From NCBI GenBank assembly GCA_037200045.1, contig JBBCHM010000001.1:2170001-2234000 (forward strand): a stretch of 64,000 nt of DNA, in the 5' to 3' direction. The notes below the pieces were generated by a model. That model did no database searches, was not told where the DNA came from, and saw only the letters and a program-made list of their open reading frames with translations. Position numbers and translations under genes: made by a program. Of the stretch, positions 1 through 9,566 are shown piece by piece (position 1 is the first letter of the stretch; each line of letters begins with the position of its first letter). Source of the DNA: Rhizomicrobium sp. (lineage in GTDB: Bacteria > Pseudomonadota > Alphaproteobacteria > Micropepsales > Micropepsaceae).

Positions 1-2
1 AC

Positions 3-1958
3 ATGTCGCGCGACAAGCCCTGGATATTCCGCACCTATGCCGGCCATTCAAGCGCCAAGGCGTCGAATGCGCTTTATCGCACCAATCTGGCCAAGGGCCA
101 GACGGGCCTGTCGGTCGCTTTCGACCTGCCGACTCAGACCGGCTATGACAGCGACGATCCCATCGCCAAGGGCGAGGTCGGCAAGGTCGGCGTGCCGGTC
201 TCCCATATCGGCGACATGCGGGCGCTGTTCGACGGCCTGCCGCTCGCCGACATGAACACCTCCATGACGATCAACGCGCCGGCGGCGTGGATGCTGGCGC
301 TCTATGTCGCCGTGGCCGACGAGCAGGGCGCGCCCCGCGACAGCCTTGCCGGCACGACGCAAAACGACATCGTGAAGGAGTATCTGGCGCGCGGCACCTA
401 CATCTTCCCGCCCGGGCCGGCGCTGCGCCTGACGACGGACACCATCGCCTTCACGACGGCGCAGATGCCGAAGTGGAATCCGATCAATTTCTGCTCCTAT
501 CATCTGCAGGAAGCCGGCGCCGACGCGGTGGAGGAAGCGGCCTTCGCGCTGGCCACCGCCGTCTCGGTGCTCGACGCCGCCAAGGCGCGCGGCGCCATCC
601 CGCTTTCGGAATTCCCCAAGGCCGTCGGGCGGATGAGCTTCTTCGTCAATTCCGGCGTCAAATTCATCACCGAGATCTGCAAGCTGCGCGCGATGGCGGC
701 GCTGTGGGACGAGATCACGCTGGAACGCTATGGCGTGACCGATCCGAAGCAGCGGCTGTTCCGCTATGGCGTGCAGGTGAACTCGCTGGGCCTGACCGAG
801 CAGCAGCCGGAGAACAACGTCTATCGCGTGCTGTTCGGCATGCTGGGCGTGACGCTCAGCAAGAACGCGCGCGCCCGCGCGGTGCAATTGCCGGCGTGGA
901 ACGAGGCGCTCGGCCTGCCGCGGCCCTGGGACCAGCAATGGTCGCTGCGCCTGCAGCAGATCGGCGCCTTCGAGACCGACATGCTCGAATATGGCGACAT
1001 CTTCGACGGCTCCAAGGTGATCGGCGAGAAGGTCGAACAGCTCAAGCTGCAGATCCGCGAGGAGATGGCGCGGATCGCGCAATTCGGCGGCACCGGCACG
1101 CAGGCGGCGCTCGAATACATGAAGGAGCGGCTGGTCGCCTCCAACGCGGCGCGGGTGGAAGCCATCGAGCGCGGCGACGAAATCCGCGTCGGCGTCAACG
1201 CCTATAAGGAGACCGAAGTCTCGCCGCTGACCGCCGGCAACGGCTCCTTCATGACGGTCGACGAATCGGCCGAGGCCGAACAGATCGCGCGGCTGAAGGC
1301 CTGGCGCGCCGGCCGCGACGCCGGCAAGGCGGCGGCGGCGCTGGCCGCGCTGGAGCGCGCCGCGCGGGAAGACACCAATCTGATGGCGGTCTCCATCGAT
1401 TGCGCCAAGGCCGGCGTCACCACCGGCGAATGGGCGAGAGCGCTGCGCAAAGTGTTCGGCGAGTACCGGGCGCCGACCGGCGTGGCGGCCAGCGCCCCGG
1501 CGCGCAATGACGAGCGCATCGGCAAGCTCAAGGACGAGGTCGACGCTGCCTCGATCAAGCTCGGCCGGCGGCTGACCTTCCTGGTCGCCAAGCCCGGCCT
1601 GGACGGCCATTCCAACGGCGCCGAACAGATCGCGATCCGCGCCCGCGACGCCGGGATGGACGTGATCTACAACGGCATCCGCTATTCCCCCGACGATATC
1701 GTTGCGGAAGCCTTGGCGAAGCGGCCCCATCTGATCGGCCTGTCGGTGCTGTCGGGCAGCCATGTCAGCCTGGCCCGCGACGTGGTCGCCAAGCTGCGCG
1801 CGGCCGGACTTTCGGACATCAAGGTGGTCGCCGGCGGCATCATCCCGGAGGCGGACGAAGCGGCGCTGAAGGCCGCCGGCATTTCCGCCGTGTTTTCGCC
1901 CAAGGACTACGACCTCAACCAGATCATGCACGGCCTGGTCGAGCTGGTCCGGCAATAA
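3..1958 (+). CDS. ecm: ethylmalonyl-CoA mutase (coenzyme B12-dependent)
   Basis: A 651-residue acyl-CoA mutase. The N-terminal TIM-barrel part holds the motifs FRTYAGHSSAKASNALYR and GLSVAFDLPTQTGYDSD and later NPINFCSYHLQEAG and NSLGLTEQQPENNVYR. The C-terminal cobalamin-binding domain carries DGHSNG at residues 534-539, with His536 as the expected lower axial cobalt ligand. The segment after residue 30 resembles ethylmalonyl-CoA mutase (the MeaA branch) more closely than the two-chain methylmalonyl-CoA mutases. Family role: interconverts (2R)-ethylmalonyl-CoA and (2S)-methylsuccinyl-CoA in the ethylmalonyl-CoA route of acetyl-CoA assimilation. The ATG at base 3 fits the family's short N-terminus, so the gene is probably complete. 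No other gene of the pathway is visible in the window. Confidence 0.92.
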   Translation: MSRDKPWIFRTYAGHSSAKASNALYRTNLAKGQTGLSVAFDLPTQTGYDSDDPIAKGEVGKVGVPVSHIGDMRALFDGLPLADMNTSMTINAPAAWMLALYVAVADEQGAPRDSLAGTTQNDIVKEYLARGTYIFPPGPALRLTTDTIAFTTAQMPKWNPINFCSYHLQEAGADAVEEAAFALATAVSVLDAAKARGAIPLSEFPKAVGRMSFFVNSGVKFITEICKLRAMAALWDEITLERYGVTDPKQRLFRYGVQVNSLGLTEQQPENNVYRVLFGMLGVTLSKNARARAVQLPAWNEALGLPRPWDQQWSLRLQQIGAFETDMLEYGDIFDGSKVIGEKVEQLKLQIREEMARIAQFGGTGTQAALEYMKERLVASNAARVEAIERGDEIRVGVNAYKETEVSPLTAGNGSFMTVDESAEAEQIARLKAWRAGRDAGKAAAALAALERAAREDTNLMAVSIDCAKAGVTTGEWARALRKVFGEYRAPTGVAASAPARNDERIGKLKDEVDAASIKLGRRLTFLVAKPGLDGHSNGAEQIAIRARDAGMDVIYNGIRYSPDDIVAEALAKRPHLIGLSVLSGSHVSLARDVVAKLRAAGLSDIKVVAGGIIPEADEAALKAAGISAVFSPKDYDLNQIMHGLVELVRQ

Positions 1959-1967
1959 AAATAAAGG

Positions 1968-2058
1968 TGTCATCCGCCGCGAATGCGGCGGACCCAGGTG
2001 AAATCTGCGGCGCTGGCGCAGGCGTCAACTGGGTGGCCCGCATTCGCGGGCCATGACA
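1968..2058. repeat. REP-like palindromic repeat, copy 1
   Basis: Intergenic element bounded by TGTCAT and ATGACA. It holds two GC-rich hairpins: CCGCCGC/GCGGCGG (1974-1980 with 1985-1991) and GGCCCGC/GCGGGCC (2035-2041 with 2046-2052). The inner arms ACCCAG and CTGGGT can also pair, so the whole unit can fold into a cruciform. Related units lie at about 38.44, 40.58 and 54.08 kb. Confidence 0.7.
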
Positions 2059-2151
2059 GTTTTGTTTTGAATGCACGGATGCCCATGCGGCAAAGAGGTC
2101 ACAATCCCGCCAAAAGGTCGTACAATTGTAACCCTCTTGCGGGAGGGAGCG

Positions 2152-3312
2152 GTGATCCAGCGTTACGATGTCGTCATTGTCGGCGGTTCTTTCGCGGGGC
2201 TTGCCTGCGCGCGCACCGCCGCGCTCAAGGGCCTGAAGGTCGCCGTGATCGATTCCAAGCCGGAGCCGGGCGCGCGGGTACGCACCACCGGCATCGTGGT
2301 CAAGGAAGCGAGCGACGATTTCGACCTGCCGGCGCGGCTGATGCGCAAGGTTCGCGGCGTGCGGCTCTACGCGCCGAACGGCCGTTCGCTCGATCTTTCG
2401 GCACCGGGCTATTTCTTCCAGGCGACCGATACCGCCGGCGTGCTGCGCTGGATGGCCGGCGAGGCCGAACGCGCCGGCGCCGCCCTGCTCTATGGCCGCA
2501 AATTCGAGACTGCCATCGAGCACGAACGCGGCGTGGCGCTTCCCAGCCTCGGCCTGCATGCCGGTTTCCTGATCGGCGCCGACGGCGCGCGCTCCAGAGT
2601 CGCCGAGACCTTCGGCCTCAGCCGCAACACGCGGTTCGTCGCCGGCCTCGAAATAGAGTGCGATCCGCTCGCCGATCTCGACGGCCGCTTCCTGCACTGC
2701 TTCGCCGACAGCCGCATCGCGCCGGGCTATATCGCCTGGGCGGTGCCGGGCGTGGACGCGACCCAGATCGGCGTCGCGGCGCGCCGGCCCGACAAGCCGG
2801 ATCTCGGCGAATTGCTGCGGCGCCTCAAAGGCGTGTGCGACATCCGCAATATCCGCGTGCGCCAGCGCCGCAGCGGATTGATCCCGACCGGCGGCACGCT
2901 TTCGCATCTGGGCACCAACCGCGTGCTGCTGGTGGGCGACGCGGCCGGCATGGTGTCGCCGACCACCGGCGGCGGCATCCATTTGGCGCTCAATTTCGGC
3001 CGCCGCGCGGCGCAGCTTGTCTCGGACTATCTCAACGATCGCGGCCCCCATCCCGTGGCGCAGCTCGCGCGCGAGGCGCCGCGCTTCCGCAAGGCGCGCT
3101 TCCTGCGCCGGGTGCTCGACGGCGCGCCGCCAAACCCGTTGATCAACGCGCTCTTGATGACGGCGCCGATGAAGGCGCTGGCGCAGCGGCTCTATTTCCA
3201 CAGCCGCGGCGTGGGCGCCGGGTCCTTCGACGCATGGGCCGAGGAGTTCGAGCGCGGCGAGCTTGCCAAGGCCGCGCCGGAATTGCCGGCGCCGAAGCTG
3301 CGGCTGATCTAA
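2152..3312 (+). CDS. FAD-dependent oxidoreductase (geranylgeranyl reductase/monooxygenase-like)
   Basis: A 386-residue flavoprotein. A Rossmann dinucleotide-binding motif sits at the extreme N-terminus (VIVGGSFAG, residues 8-16). A second FAD motif, LLVGDAAGMVSPTTGGGIHLAL, lies in the C-terminal half. The arrangement matches the large NAD(P)/FAD family that includes geranylgeranyl reductases and aromatic hydroxylases; the substrate is unknown. I chose the GTG at 2152 because GGGAGGGAG ends four bases upstream and it places the Rossmann strand at the normal distance from the N-terminus. A longer reading from ATG 2071 would add a 27-residue tail with no family resemblance. The next gene starts 8 bases after the stop. 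Confidence 0.8.
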   Translation: MIQRYDVVIVGGSFAGLACARTAALKGLKVAVIDSKPEPGARVRTTGIVVKEASDDFDLPARLMRKVRGVRLYAPNGRSLDLSAPGYFFQATDTAGVLRWMAGEAERAGAALLYGRKFETAIEHERGVALPSLGLHAGFLIGADGARSRVAETFGLSRNTRFVAGLEIECDPLADLDGRFLHCFADSRIAPGYIAWAVPGVDATQIGVAARRPDKPDLGELLRRLKGVCDIRNIRVRQRRSGLIPTGGTLSHLGTNRVLLVGDAAGMVSPTTGGGIHLALNFGRRAAQLVSDYLNDRGPHPVAQLAREAPRFRKARFLRRVLDGAPPNPLINALLMTAPMKALAQRLYFHSRGVGAGSFDAWAEEFERGELAKAAPELPAPKLRLI

Positions 3313-3319
3313 CGGCCGC

Positions 3320-4544
3320 ATGGATCGCAGGACATTCCTCGCCGCGCTGATGGCAACAAGTCTTCCCTTCCCCTCCCGCGCCGACCAGTGCCGCGACAGC
3401 GCCGACAACGCGCGCGACATCGACTGGCTGACGACGCAGATCGCAGCGCGTTACGCCTATCTGGCGGATCGGCACATCGACATCGACAAGCTGCGCCGCC
3501 TCTATGTCGCCGGGGCCGGCGCGGTCTGCGAGCCGCATGCGTTCCTGAACGTGCTGGAGCGCTTCCTCGCGGAATTCCACGACCATCACATCGAAGCAAA
3601 AGTGAACAACGCGCATTCGCCGCAGCTCGTGCCGAGCGGGGACCGATCTGTGGGCGGGTATGCGGGACGGCAAGCCCGTCATCGAGCAGGTGCGACCCCG
3701 TTCCGAAGCGGCCAGGGCCGGTTTGCGGGCGGGCGACGAGATCGTCTCCATCGGCGGTGTCGCAGCGCGGACGGCGATAGCGGCGCAGGCGCCGCGCTGT
3801 CTCTCGGCGGACGATCCCGAAGCCGACGACTATACGCTGCGCGTCCTGCTGGCCGGCACGCATGACGCGCGCCGCAGCTTCGTCGCGCGGAACGGCGCGG
3901 AACGGAGCATCGACCTGCCGAGCTTCGTGCGGCCAGAAATCGACATGCCGCTGACGCAACGGACGATCGGCGCCGTCGGCTATATCCGGATCGAGAACAG
4001 CCTGGGCGATAGCGCGCTGGTGGCGGCCTTCGACGCGGCGCTGGCCGATTTGCGCGACGCCAAGGCGCTGATCCTCGATCTGCGCAACACGCCGAGCGGC
4101 GGCAACACCGCTGTCGCCGAACCGATCCTGGGGCGCTTTGTCTCCGAGCGGTCCGGCTATCAGCGCGTCTTCGATCCGGGGCCCGGCAAGGCGGCACCCG
4201 CGGGCTCCTGGGTGCGCAAGGTCGAGCCGCGCGGCATGACGGTCGCCCAGCCTCTCGCTGTGCTCGTCGACCGCTGGACCGGCAGCATGGGTGAAGGCAT
4301 GGCCGTCGGCTTCGACGGCCTGAAACGCGCGACAGTGGTCGGCACGCGCATGGCGGGGCTTTGCGGCGCCACCACGGATTTCACCTTGCCCAGGAGCGGC
4401 ATCGGCGTCGCCTTCCCGACCCAGCGCCTTTATCACCTTGATGGCACACCGCGCGAGGCATGGTCGCCGCCGGTTTTCGTCGACCCCGCAATGCCAGGCG
4501 ACGATCCGATCCTCGATCGCGCCCTGGTCGTGCTCGCCCGATAG
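3320..4544 (+). pseudogene. S41-family (Ctp/Tsp-like) PDZ peptidase, frameshifted
   Basis: Two open frames join into one protein of about 407 residues. The first (3320 to about 3640) begins with MDRRTFLAALMATSLPF, a twin-arginine-like signal peptide ending SRA. The second (from about 3642) has a PDZ domain (IEQVRPRSEAARAGLRAGDEIVSI) and an S41 core with LILDLRNTPSGG and the nucleophile region DRWTGSMGEGMAVGF. Around 3638-3641 a run of four G makes the reading frame jump; with three G the protein reads PSG-TDLWAGMRDG straight through. S41 enzymes are periplasmic or membrane-linked serine proteases. Whether this is a true one-base insertion or a sequencing error cannot be told here; both halves look otherwise undecayed. 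Confidence 0.8.
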
Positions 4545-4599
4545 ATCGGGTGCGATCAACGCTTGATCCCGGCCTCACCACCCGCGCATCTTGGCGCCC

Positions 4600-5772
4600 A
4601 TGGAACAGTTCGACCGCAAAAGCGCCCTCGCCTTCATCGTCGCCTTCGGCATCGTCAGCCTGTTCGCCGACATGGCCTATGAGGGCATGCGGGGCCTGAA
4701 CGGCGAGTACCTCGCCGCACTCGGCGCCAGCGGCGCGGCGGTCGGGATCATCGCCGGCGGCGGTGAGCTCGCCGGCTATGCCATCCGCCTCGTCTCCGGC
4801 CGCATCGCGCAAGCCTCCGGCGCCTATTGGCCGCTTGCCATCGGCGGCTATGGCCTGACCATGATCGCGGTGCCCGCGATGGCCTTCGCCTTCTCCTGGC
4901 AGGCCGCCGCCGTCTTCGTCGTGCTCGAGCGCACCGGCAAGGCGATCCGCAGCCCCGCCACCAACACGATGCAGGCCAAGGCCGGCGATCATATCGGCCA
5001 GGGCTGGGCGTTCGGCCTGCAGGAAGCGCTCGACCAGACCGGCGCCATCGCGGGCCCGCTGATCACCGCCTTCGTGTTGGCGCATCACGGCAGCTATCGC
5101 GCCGCCTATGCCTGGCTGGCGGTGCCGGCACTGCTAACGATGATCTCGGTCGGCATGATCGCGGTGCGCTACCGCTTTGCCGGGCGCATCGCGCCGGTGG
5201 ATACGACAGCCGCCCCGCCGCGCTTCACCCGCGCGTTCTGGTTTTACGTGGCGAGCGCCTCGCTGCTCGGCTTCGGTTTTGCCGATTTCTCGCTGATGGC
5301 ATTCCATTTCGGACGCAGCGGCATCATTTCCACCGCGCTTGTGCCGGTGTTCTACGCCGTCGCCATGGGAACCTCCGCGGTGAGCGCCGTGCTGTTCGGC
5401 CTCCTGTTCGACCGGCGCGGACTCATCGTGCTGGTTCCGGCGGTGCTCGCCGGCGTCTGCACCACGCCGCTGGTGTTCTTTGGCGGATTTTATGCCGCGC
5501 TCGCCGGCACGATCCTGTGGGGACTGGCGACCGGCACGCTGAACGCGCTGATGTCGGCCTCGGTCGCGAAACTCGTGCCCGAATCGATGCGCGCCCGCGC
5601 CTATGGATTGTTCTCGGCGATCTATGGCGTGTCGTGGTTCGCCGGCAGCGCGCTTCTGGGCGAGCTTTACGATATTTCGCTGCCGGCGCTGGTCGCGGCG
5701 GCCATCGCGGCGCAGCTCGCGGCGCTCGTTCCGCTGGCGCTGACGATCCGCGATTTCAATCGGAAAACGTAA
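4600..5772 (+). CDS. major facilitator superfamily transporter
   Basis: A 390-residue hydrophobic protein with two bundles of membrane segments and the usual central hydrophilic loop near FAGRIAPVDTTAAPPRFTRA. Loop motifs such as LFDRRG and LVPESMRARAYGLFSAIYG resemble the conserved cytoplasmic loops of MFS drug or metabolite transporters; the substrate cannot be predicted. The ATG at 4600 (MEQFDRKSALAF) is preferred over an in-frame TTG three codons earlier; neither has a clear ribosome binding site. The 3' end overlaps the convergent methyltransferase gene by 17 bases. Confidence 0.82.
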   Translation: MEQFDRKSALAFIVAFGIVSLFADMAYEGMRGLNGEYLAALGASGAAVGIIAGGGELAGYAIRLVSGRIAQASGAYWPLAIGGYGLTMIAVPAMAFAFSWQAAAVFVVLERTGKAIRSPATNTMQAKAGDHIGQGWAFGLQEALDQTGAIAGPLITAFVLAHHGSYRAAYAWLAVPALLTMISVGMIAVRYRFAGRIAPVDTTAAPPRFTRAFWFYVASASLLGFGFADFSLMAFHFGRSGIISTALVPVFYAVAMGTSAVSAVLFGLLFDRRGLIVLVPAVLAGVCTTPLVFFGGFYAALAGTILWGLATGTLNALMSASVAKLVPESMRARAYGLFSAIYGVSWFAGSALLGELYDISLPALVAAAIAAQLAALVPLALTIRDFNRKT

Positions 5773-6577
5773 GCAGCGACGGCGCCGCGCCGAACTGCGC
5801 TTTCAGCCGCTCGAACTCGGCCCGCGCCTGCGCATTGGCGCGCTGGTGCCGCTCGGCGAAGATGAACTCGTTCTTGAGCGTGTGTTCGAGGCCGACAAAT
5901 TCCGTCACCCGCACCTTGTAGCCCTGCGCTTCGAGATAGAGCCCGCGCAGCACATTGGTCAGATGGGCGCCGAATTCGCGGCGCTGGATCGGGTGGCGCC
6001 AGAGCTGGCGTTCCGGCTTCTTCGAGTTTTCGAGCATCGCCGCCACTTCCGCCTGGCAGCACGGCACCAGCGCGATGAACTTCGCCTCGTGGCGCAGCGC
6101 GAACAGGATCGCCTCGTCGGTCGCCGTGTCGCAGGCATGCAGCGCCGTCACGACGTCGGCGCCGCCCGGCACCTGCGCCTCCGCGATGGTGCTTTCGACA
6201 AAGTTCATGCGGGCAAAGCCGCTCTCGGCCGCGATGCGCTTGGAGGTCTCGATCAGATCGTGCCGCGCCTCGATGGCGACGACGCTGCCGCGTCCCTGTT
6301 TGGCGAAGAACAGATCGTAGAGCACGAAGCCGAGATAGGATTTGCCGGCGCCGAGATCGGCCAGCACCGGCTCGCTCTTTTCCGCGAAGGCGCCGTCCAG
6401 CGCCGGTTTGATGAGCTGCGCCAGGTGCAGCACCTGTTTCAGCTTGCGCCGCGAATCCGCGTTCAGCGCGCCGTCGCGCGTCAGGATATGCAGCGCCTTG
6501 AGCAGCGCCACCGACTGGCCCGGCCACAGTTCCGCCACCGGGTCGGGTCGGGTTTCCTTGCGCGCCTGTTTCGCCAT
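5756..6577 (-). CDS. class I SAM-dependent methyltransferase (Methyltransf_31/32 type)
   Basis: A 273-residue protein. The SAM-binding motif LADLGAGKSYLGF is followed by an acidic strand end (VVAIEAR), then ALHACDTATDEAI and LVPCCQAEV. The HACDTAT and PCC motifs are typical of the family related to the methyltransferase domain of GSTCD and to Trm13-like enzymes. The target (RNA, protein or small molecule) is not known. The N-terminal 60 residues are basic and helical (LKALHILTRDGALNADSRRKLKQ) and could bind RNA. Convergent with the MFS gene, overlapping it by 17 bases. Confidence 0.78.
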   Translation of the reverse strand: MAKQARKETRPDPVAELWPGQSVALLKALHILTRDGALNADSRRKLKQVLHLAQLIKPALDGAFAEKSEPVLADLGAGKSYLGFVLYDLFFAKQGRGSVVAIEARHDLIETSKRIAAESGFARMNFVESTIAEAQVPGGADVVTALHACDTATDEAILFALRHEAKFIALVPCCQAEVAAMLENSKKPERQLWRHPIQRREFGAHLTNVLRGLYLEAQGYKVRVTEFVGLEHTLKNEFIFAERHQRANAQARAEFERLKAQFGAAPSLLTFSD

Positions 6578-6599
6578 GCGGCCAGTCTATCGCGCGCCT

Positions 6600-7640
6600 C
6601 TATTGGGAAAGCCAGTATTGCAGCCCCGATTTCGGCGGGCCCGCAAAACATTGCCGGTTCAGCCTATAGGTTCGGATGACAGACGCGGCGCGCTCCGCCG
6701 CCTGCTCGTCGTCGCCGAAATCGAGCAGGGCCGCCATGCCGCTCATCACGCTCCAGCCGCCTTCGTTCTTCGCGGCCTTCGCGGCCGCCGGATCCAGGCC
6801 GATGCAGACTTCGCCATGGGCGCTTTCCTTCGGCACCAGCCCGGCGCGTTTCCAATAGAGCATGGTGGGCGCCTCGCGGGTCACGAAGCATTCCTCGTCG
6901 AAGTGGTAGAAATTCAGCACGGCGAGCGCCCGGAGCGCATCCTCGTGGCGCGGCCCGAAATTCGCCAGCCGGTGCGAGAAATCGCCGAGCCGCCAGGTGC
7001 CGTCGGTGTTGGACGCCCGCACCTGGGCCGGATTGAAGGGCGTGCAGTCCTCGCCGGAAGGCGGCTCATAGCCGGCGGGCAGGCGCGGCCCGATGCCGAT
7101 GAACCCCGAATTGCCGAACCAGGAATCATCGGAAGGCTTGGTTGGAGGCGGCGGAGTCTCGACGGGCGCGGCGGCGGCAACAGCGGCCGGCGGCGGCTCG
7201 GCGACCTGCGGCGCCTCGTTCCAGGCGCCGGAAAATTCGAGCGGCGTGCTGGTCGCGTAGTTCCCGCGGCCGGAGGCGTCGGGAAAATCGGTCTGCACCT
7301 CGGCGCGCAAGGCGCGGCCGACCGAGGGACGCAGCGTCAGGCGCTTATGCGCCGTGCCGGTGTCGAACTCCGCCGCGATGCTCGCGATCTCGGTGCTGTC
7401 CGGCCCGACGGAATAGAGCCGCGCCGGATGGAGGCCCCAATCGCACGCGCGCGGCTGGCAGCGGCCATAGACATGGATGTCGAGGCGGCCGCCCGTGCCG
7501 GGCGCGATCACCAAGCGCGCCAGACCGCCCGCATCCGGCGTCGCGGCGGTCCAGACACCGAGGAAATCGGCGCTCGCGGCCGAGGCCGGTCCCGCCGCCA
7601 AGACAAGCAGCATGGCGAAGGCGAACGCCCTGAATCGCAT
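6600..7640 (-). CDS. secreted protein of unknown function
   Basis: A 346-residue protein with a signal peptide (MRFRAFAFAMLLVLAAGPASA). An N-terminal domain has FLGVWTAATPDAGGLARLVI and the paired-cysteine motif GRCQPRACDWG, a small all-beta domain recurrent in exported bacterial proteins. A proline/alanine-rich linker follows (roughly residues 145-170, PPPAAVAAAAPVETPPPPTKP). The C-terminal domain has three well-spaced cysteines (EDCTPF, DEECFV, GEVCIG) and CFAGPPKSGLQYWLSQ at the end. I do not recognise a function. It probably acts in the periplasm or outside the cell and stands alone, upstream of the methyltransferase. Confidence 0.7.
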   Translation of the reverse strand: MRFRAFAFAMLLVLAAGPASAASADFLGVWTAATPDAGGLARLVIAPGTGGRLDIHVYGRCQPRACDWGLHPARLYSVGPDSTEIASIAAEFDTGTAHKRLTLRPSVGRALRAEVQTDFPDASGRGNYATSTPLEFSGAWNEAPQVAEPPPAAVAAAAPVETPPPPTKPSDDSWFGNSGFIGIGPRLPAGYEPPSGEDCTPFNPAQVRASNTDGTWRLGDFSHRLANFGPRHEDALRALAVLNFYHFDEECFVTREAPTMLYWKRAGLVPKESAHGEVCIGLDPAAAKAAKNEGGWSVMSGMAALLDFGDDEQAAERAASVIRTYRLNRQCFAGPPKSGLQYWLSQ

Positions 7641-7762
7641 CGATTATCTCTCCCGCCGCGGCGGCCCGTTCCGGTTCCTGCCCTATGTCATGGTAACGTT
7701 ATCCGGACTCGCGGGACAGGGTGTGGACCCGGCTCGCGGGCGCGGCTATACCCCCGCCTCCC

Positions 7763-9565
7763 ATGACCGACCTCGCGCACATCCGCAATTTCTCCATCGT
7801 CGCCCATATCGACCATGGCAAGTCGACGCTCGCCGACCGGCTGATCCAGTTCACCGGCGGGCTGACCAATCGCGAGATGAAGGACCAGGTGCTGGACTCG
7901 ATGGATATCGAGCGCGAGCGCGGCATCACCATCAAGGCGCAGACCGTGCGCCTGCAATACAAGGCGAAAGACGGCGAGACCTATACGCTGAACCTGATGG
8001 ACACGCCGGGCCATGTCGATTTCGGCTATGAGGTCAGCCGCTGTCTTGCCGCCTGCGAAGGCGCGCTTCTGGTGGTGGATGCGAGCCAGGGCGTGGAAGC
8101 GCAGACCCTCGCCAATGTCTACCAGGCGATGGACGCCAATCTCGAGATCGTGCCCGTCCTCAACAAGATCGACCTGCCCGCCGCCGAGCCCGAGCGCGTC
8201 CGCCAGCAGATCGAGGACGTGATCGGCATCGATGCGTCGGAAGCGGTTCCGATCTCGGCGAAGACCGGCCTCAATATCGACCAGGTGCTCGAGGCCGTCG
8301 TCACCCGCCTGCCGCCGCCCAAGGGCGACATCCATGCGCCACTGAAGGCCCTTCTGGTCGATAGCTGGTACGACGCCTATCTCGGCGTGGTCGTGCTGGT
8401 CCGCGTCATCGACGGCGAACTGCGCAAGGGCCAGAAGATCCGCATGATGAACGCCGACGCCTATTACCAGGTCGAGCAGATCGGCGTGTTCACGCCCAAG
8501 AAGGTCAATGTCGAGGTGCTCGGCCCCGGCGAGGTCGGCTTCCTCACGGCGCAGATCAAGCAGGTGGCCGACACCCAGGTCGGCGACACGATCACCGACG
8601 AGAAGCGCGGCACCGCGACGGCGCTTCCCGGCTTCAAGCCGGCGCAGCAGGTGGTGTTCTGCGGCCTGTTCCCGGTCGATGCGGCGCAGTTCGAAGATTT
8701 GCGCAGCGGCCTCGGCCGCCTGCACCTCAACGACGCCAGCTTCACCTACGAAATGGAGACCAGCGCCGCGCTGGGCTTCGGCTTCCGCTGCGGGTTCCTG
8801 GGCCTGCTGCATCTGGAGATCGTGCAGGAGCGGCTGGAGCGCGAGTTCAACCTCGACCTGATCGCGACGGCGCCGAGCGTCATCTACCAGATCCACCTGA
8901 CCGACGGCACGGTGATGGAGCTGCACAATCCGGCCGACATGCCCGACGTGATGAAGATCGCCAAGATCGAGGAGCCTTGGATCAAGGCGACGATCCTGGT
9001 GCCCGACGATTATCTCGGCGCGGTGCTGAAGCTGTGCGAGGACCGCCGCGGCCGCCAGGTCGAGCTCACCTATGCCGGCAACCGCGCCATGGTGGTCTAT
9101 CACCTGCCGCTCAACGAGGTGGTGTTCGATTTCTACGACCGGCTGAAATCGGTGAGCCGCGGCTATGCGTCGTTCGATTATCACATCGAAGGCTATGAGG
9201 AGGGCGACCTCGTCAAGATGTCGATCCTGGTCAATGGCGATCCGGTCGATGCGCTGTCGATGATCGTCAACAAGGGCCGCGCCGAAGGCCGCGGCCGGGC
9301 GATGTGCGAGAAGCTGAAGGAGCTGATCCCGCGCCACATGTTCGTGATTCCGATCCAGGCGGCGATCGGCGGCAAGATCATCGCGCGCGAGACGCTGAGC
9401 GCCCTGCGCAAGGACGTGACGGCGAAATGCTATGGCGGCGACATCTCCCGCAAGCGCAAGCTCCTCGACAAGCAGAAAGAGGGCAAGAAGAAGATGCGCC
9501 AGTTCGGCAAGGTCGATATCCCGCAGGAGGCGTTCATCGCCGCGCTGAAAATGGATCAGGATTGA
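7763..9565 (+). CDS. lepA: elongation factor 4 (LepA), ribosome back-translocase GTPase
   Basis: A 600-residue translational GTPase with G1 [14 protein letters not shown]2 region [13 protein letters not shown]3 [12 protein letters not shown] and G4 NKIDLP, followed by EF-G-like domains and the LepA-specific C-terminal end ([22 protein letters not shown]). LepA binds stalled or mistranslocated ribosomes. The start [11 protein letters not shown] at 7763 matches the family N-terminus; an in-frame start at 7721 would add 14 unrelated residues. No strong Shine-Dalgarno sequence precedes the ATG. The stop is one base from the convergent membrane-protein gene. Confidence 0.97.
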   Translation: MTDLAHIRNFSIVAHIDHGKSTLADRLIQFTGGLTNREMKDQVLDSMDIERERGITIKAQTVRLQYKAKDGETYTLNLMDTPGHVDFGYEVSRCLAACEGALLVVDASQGVEAQTLANVYQAMDANLEIVPVLNKIDLPAAEPERVRQQIEDVIGIDASEAVPISAKTGLNIDQVLEAVVTRLPPPKGDIHAPLKALLVDSWYDAYLGVVVLVRVIDGELRKGQKIRMMNADAYYQVEQIGVFTPKKVNVEVLGPGEVGFLTAQIKQVADTQVGDTITDEKRGTATALPGFKPAQQVVFCGLFPVDAAQFEDLRSGLGRLHLNDASFTYEMETSAALGFGFRCGFLGLLHLEIVQERLEREFNLDLIATAPSVIYQIHLTDGTVMELHNPADMPDVMKIAKIEEPWIKATILVPDDYLGAVLKLCEDRRGRQVELTYAGNRAMVVYHLPLNEVVFDFYDRLKSVSRGYASFDYHIEGYEEGDLVKMSILVNGDPVDALSMIVNKGRAEGRGRAMCEKLKELIPRHMFVIPIQAAIGGKIIARETLSALRKDVTAKCYGGDISRKRKLLDKQKEGKKKMRQFGKVDIPQEAFIAALKMDQD

Positions 9566-9566
9566 G

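Noticed and set aside
48-1973. Long antisense open frame opposite ecm (641 codons), and similar ones opposite other genes (for example 20397-22034, 47775-49145, 11305-12930)
   Set aside because: High GC leaves antisense frames open by chance; their predicted proteins are Arg/Ala/His/Gly-rich with no family motifs.
4591-4599. TTG start for the MFS transporter
   Set aside because: ATG 4600 is only three codons later and gives a normal N-terminus; the TTG lacks a ribosome site.
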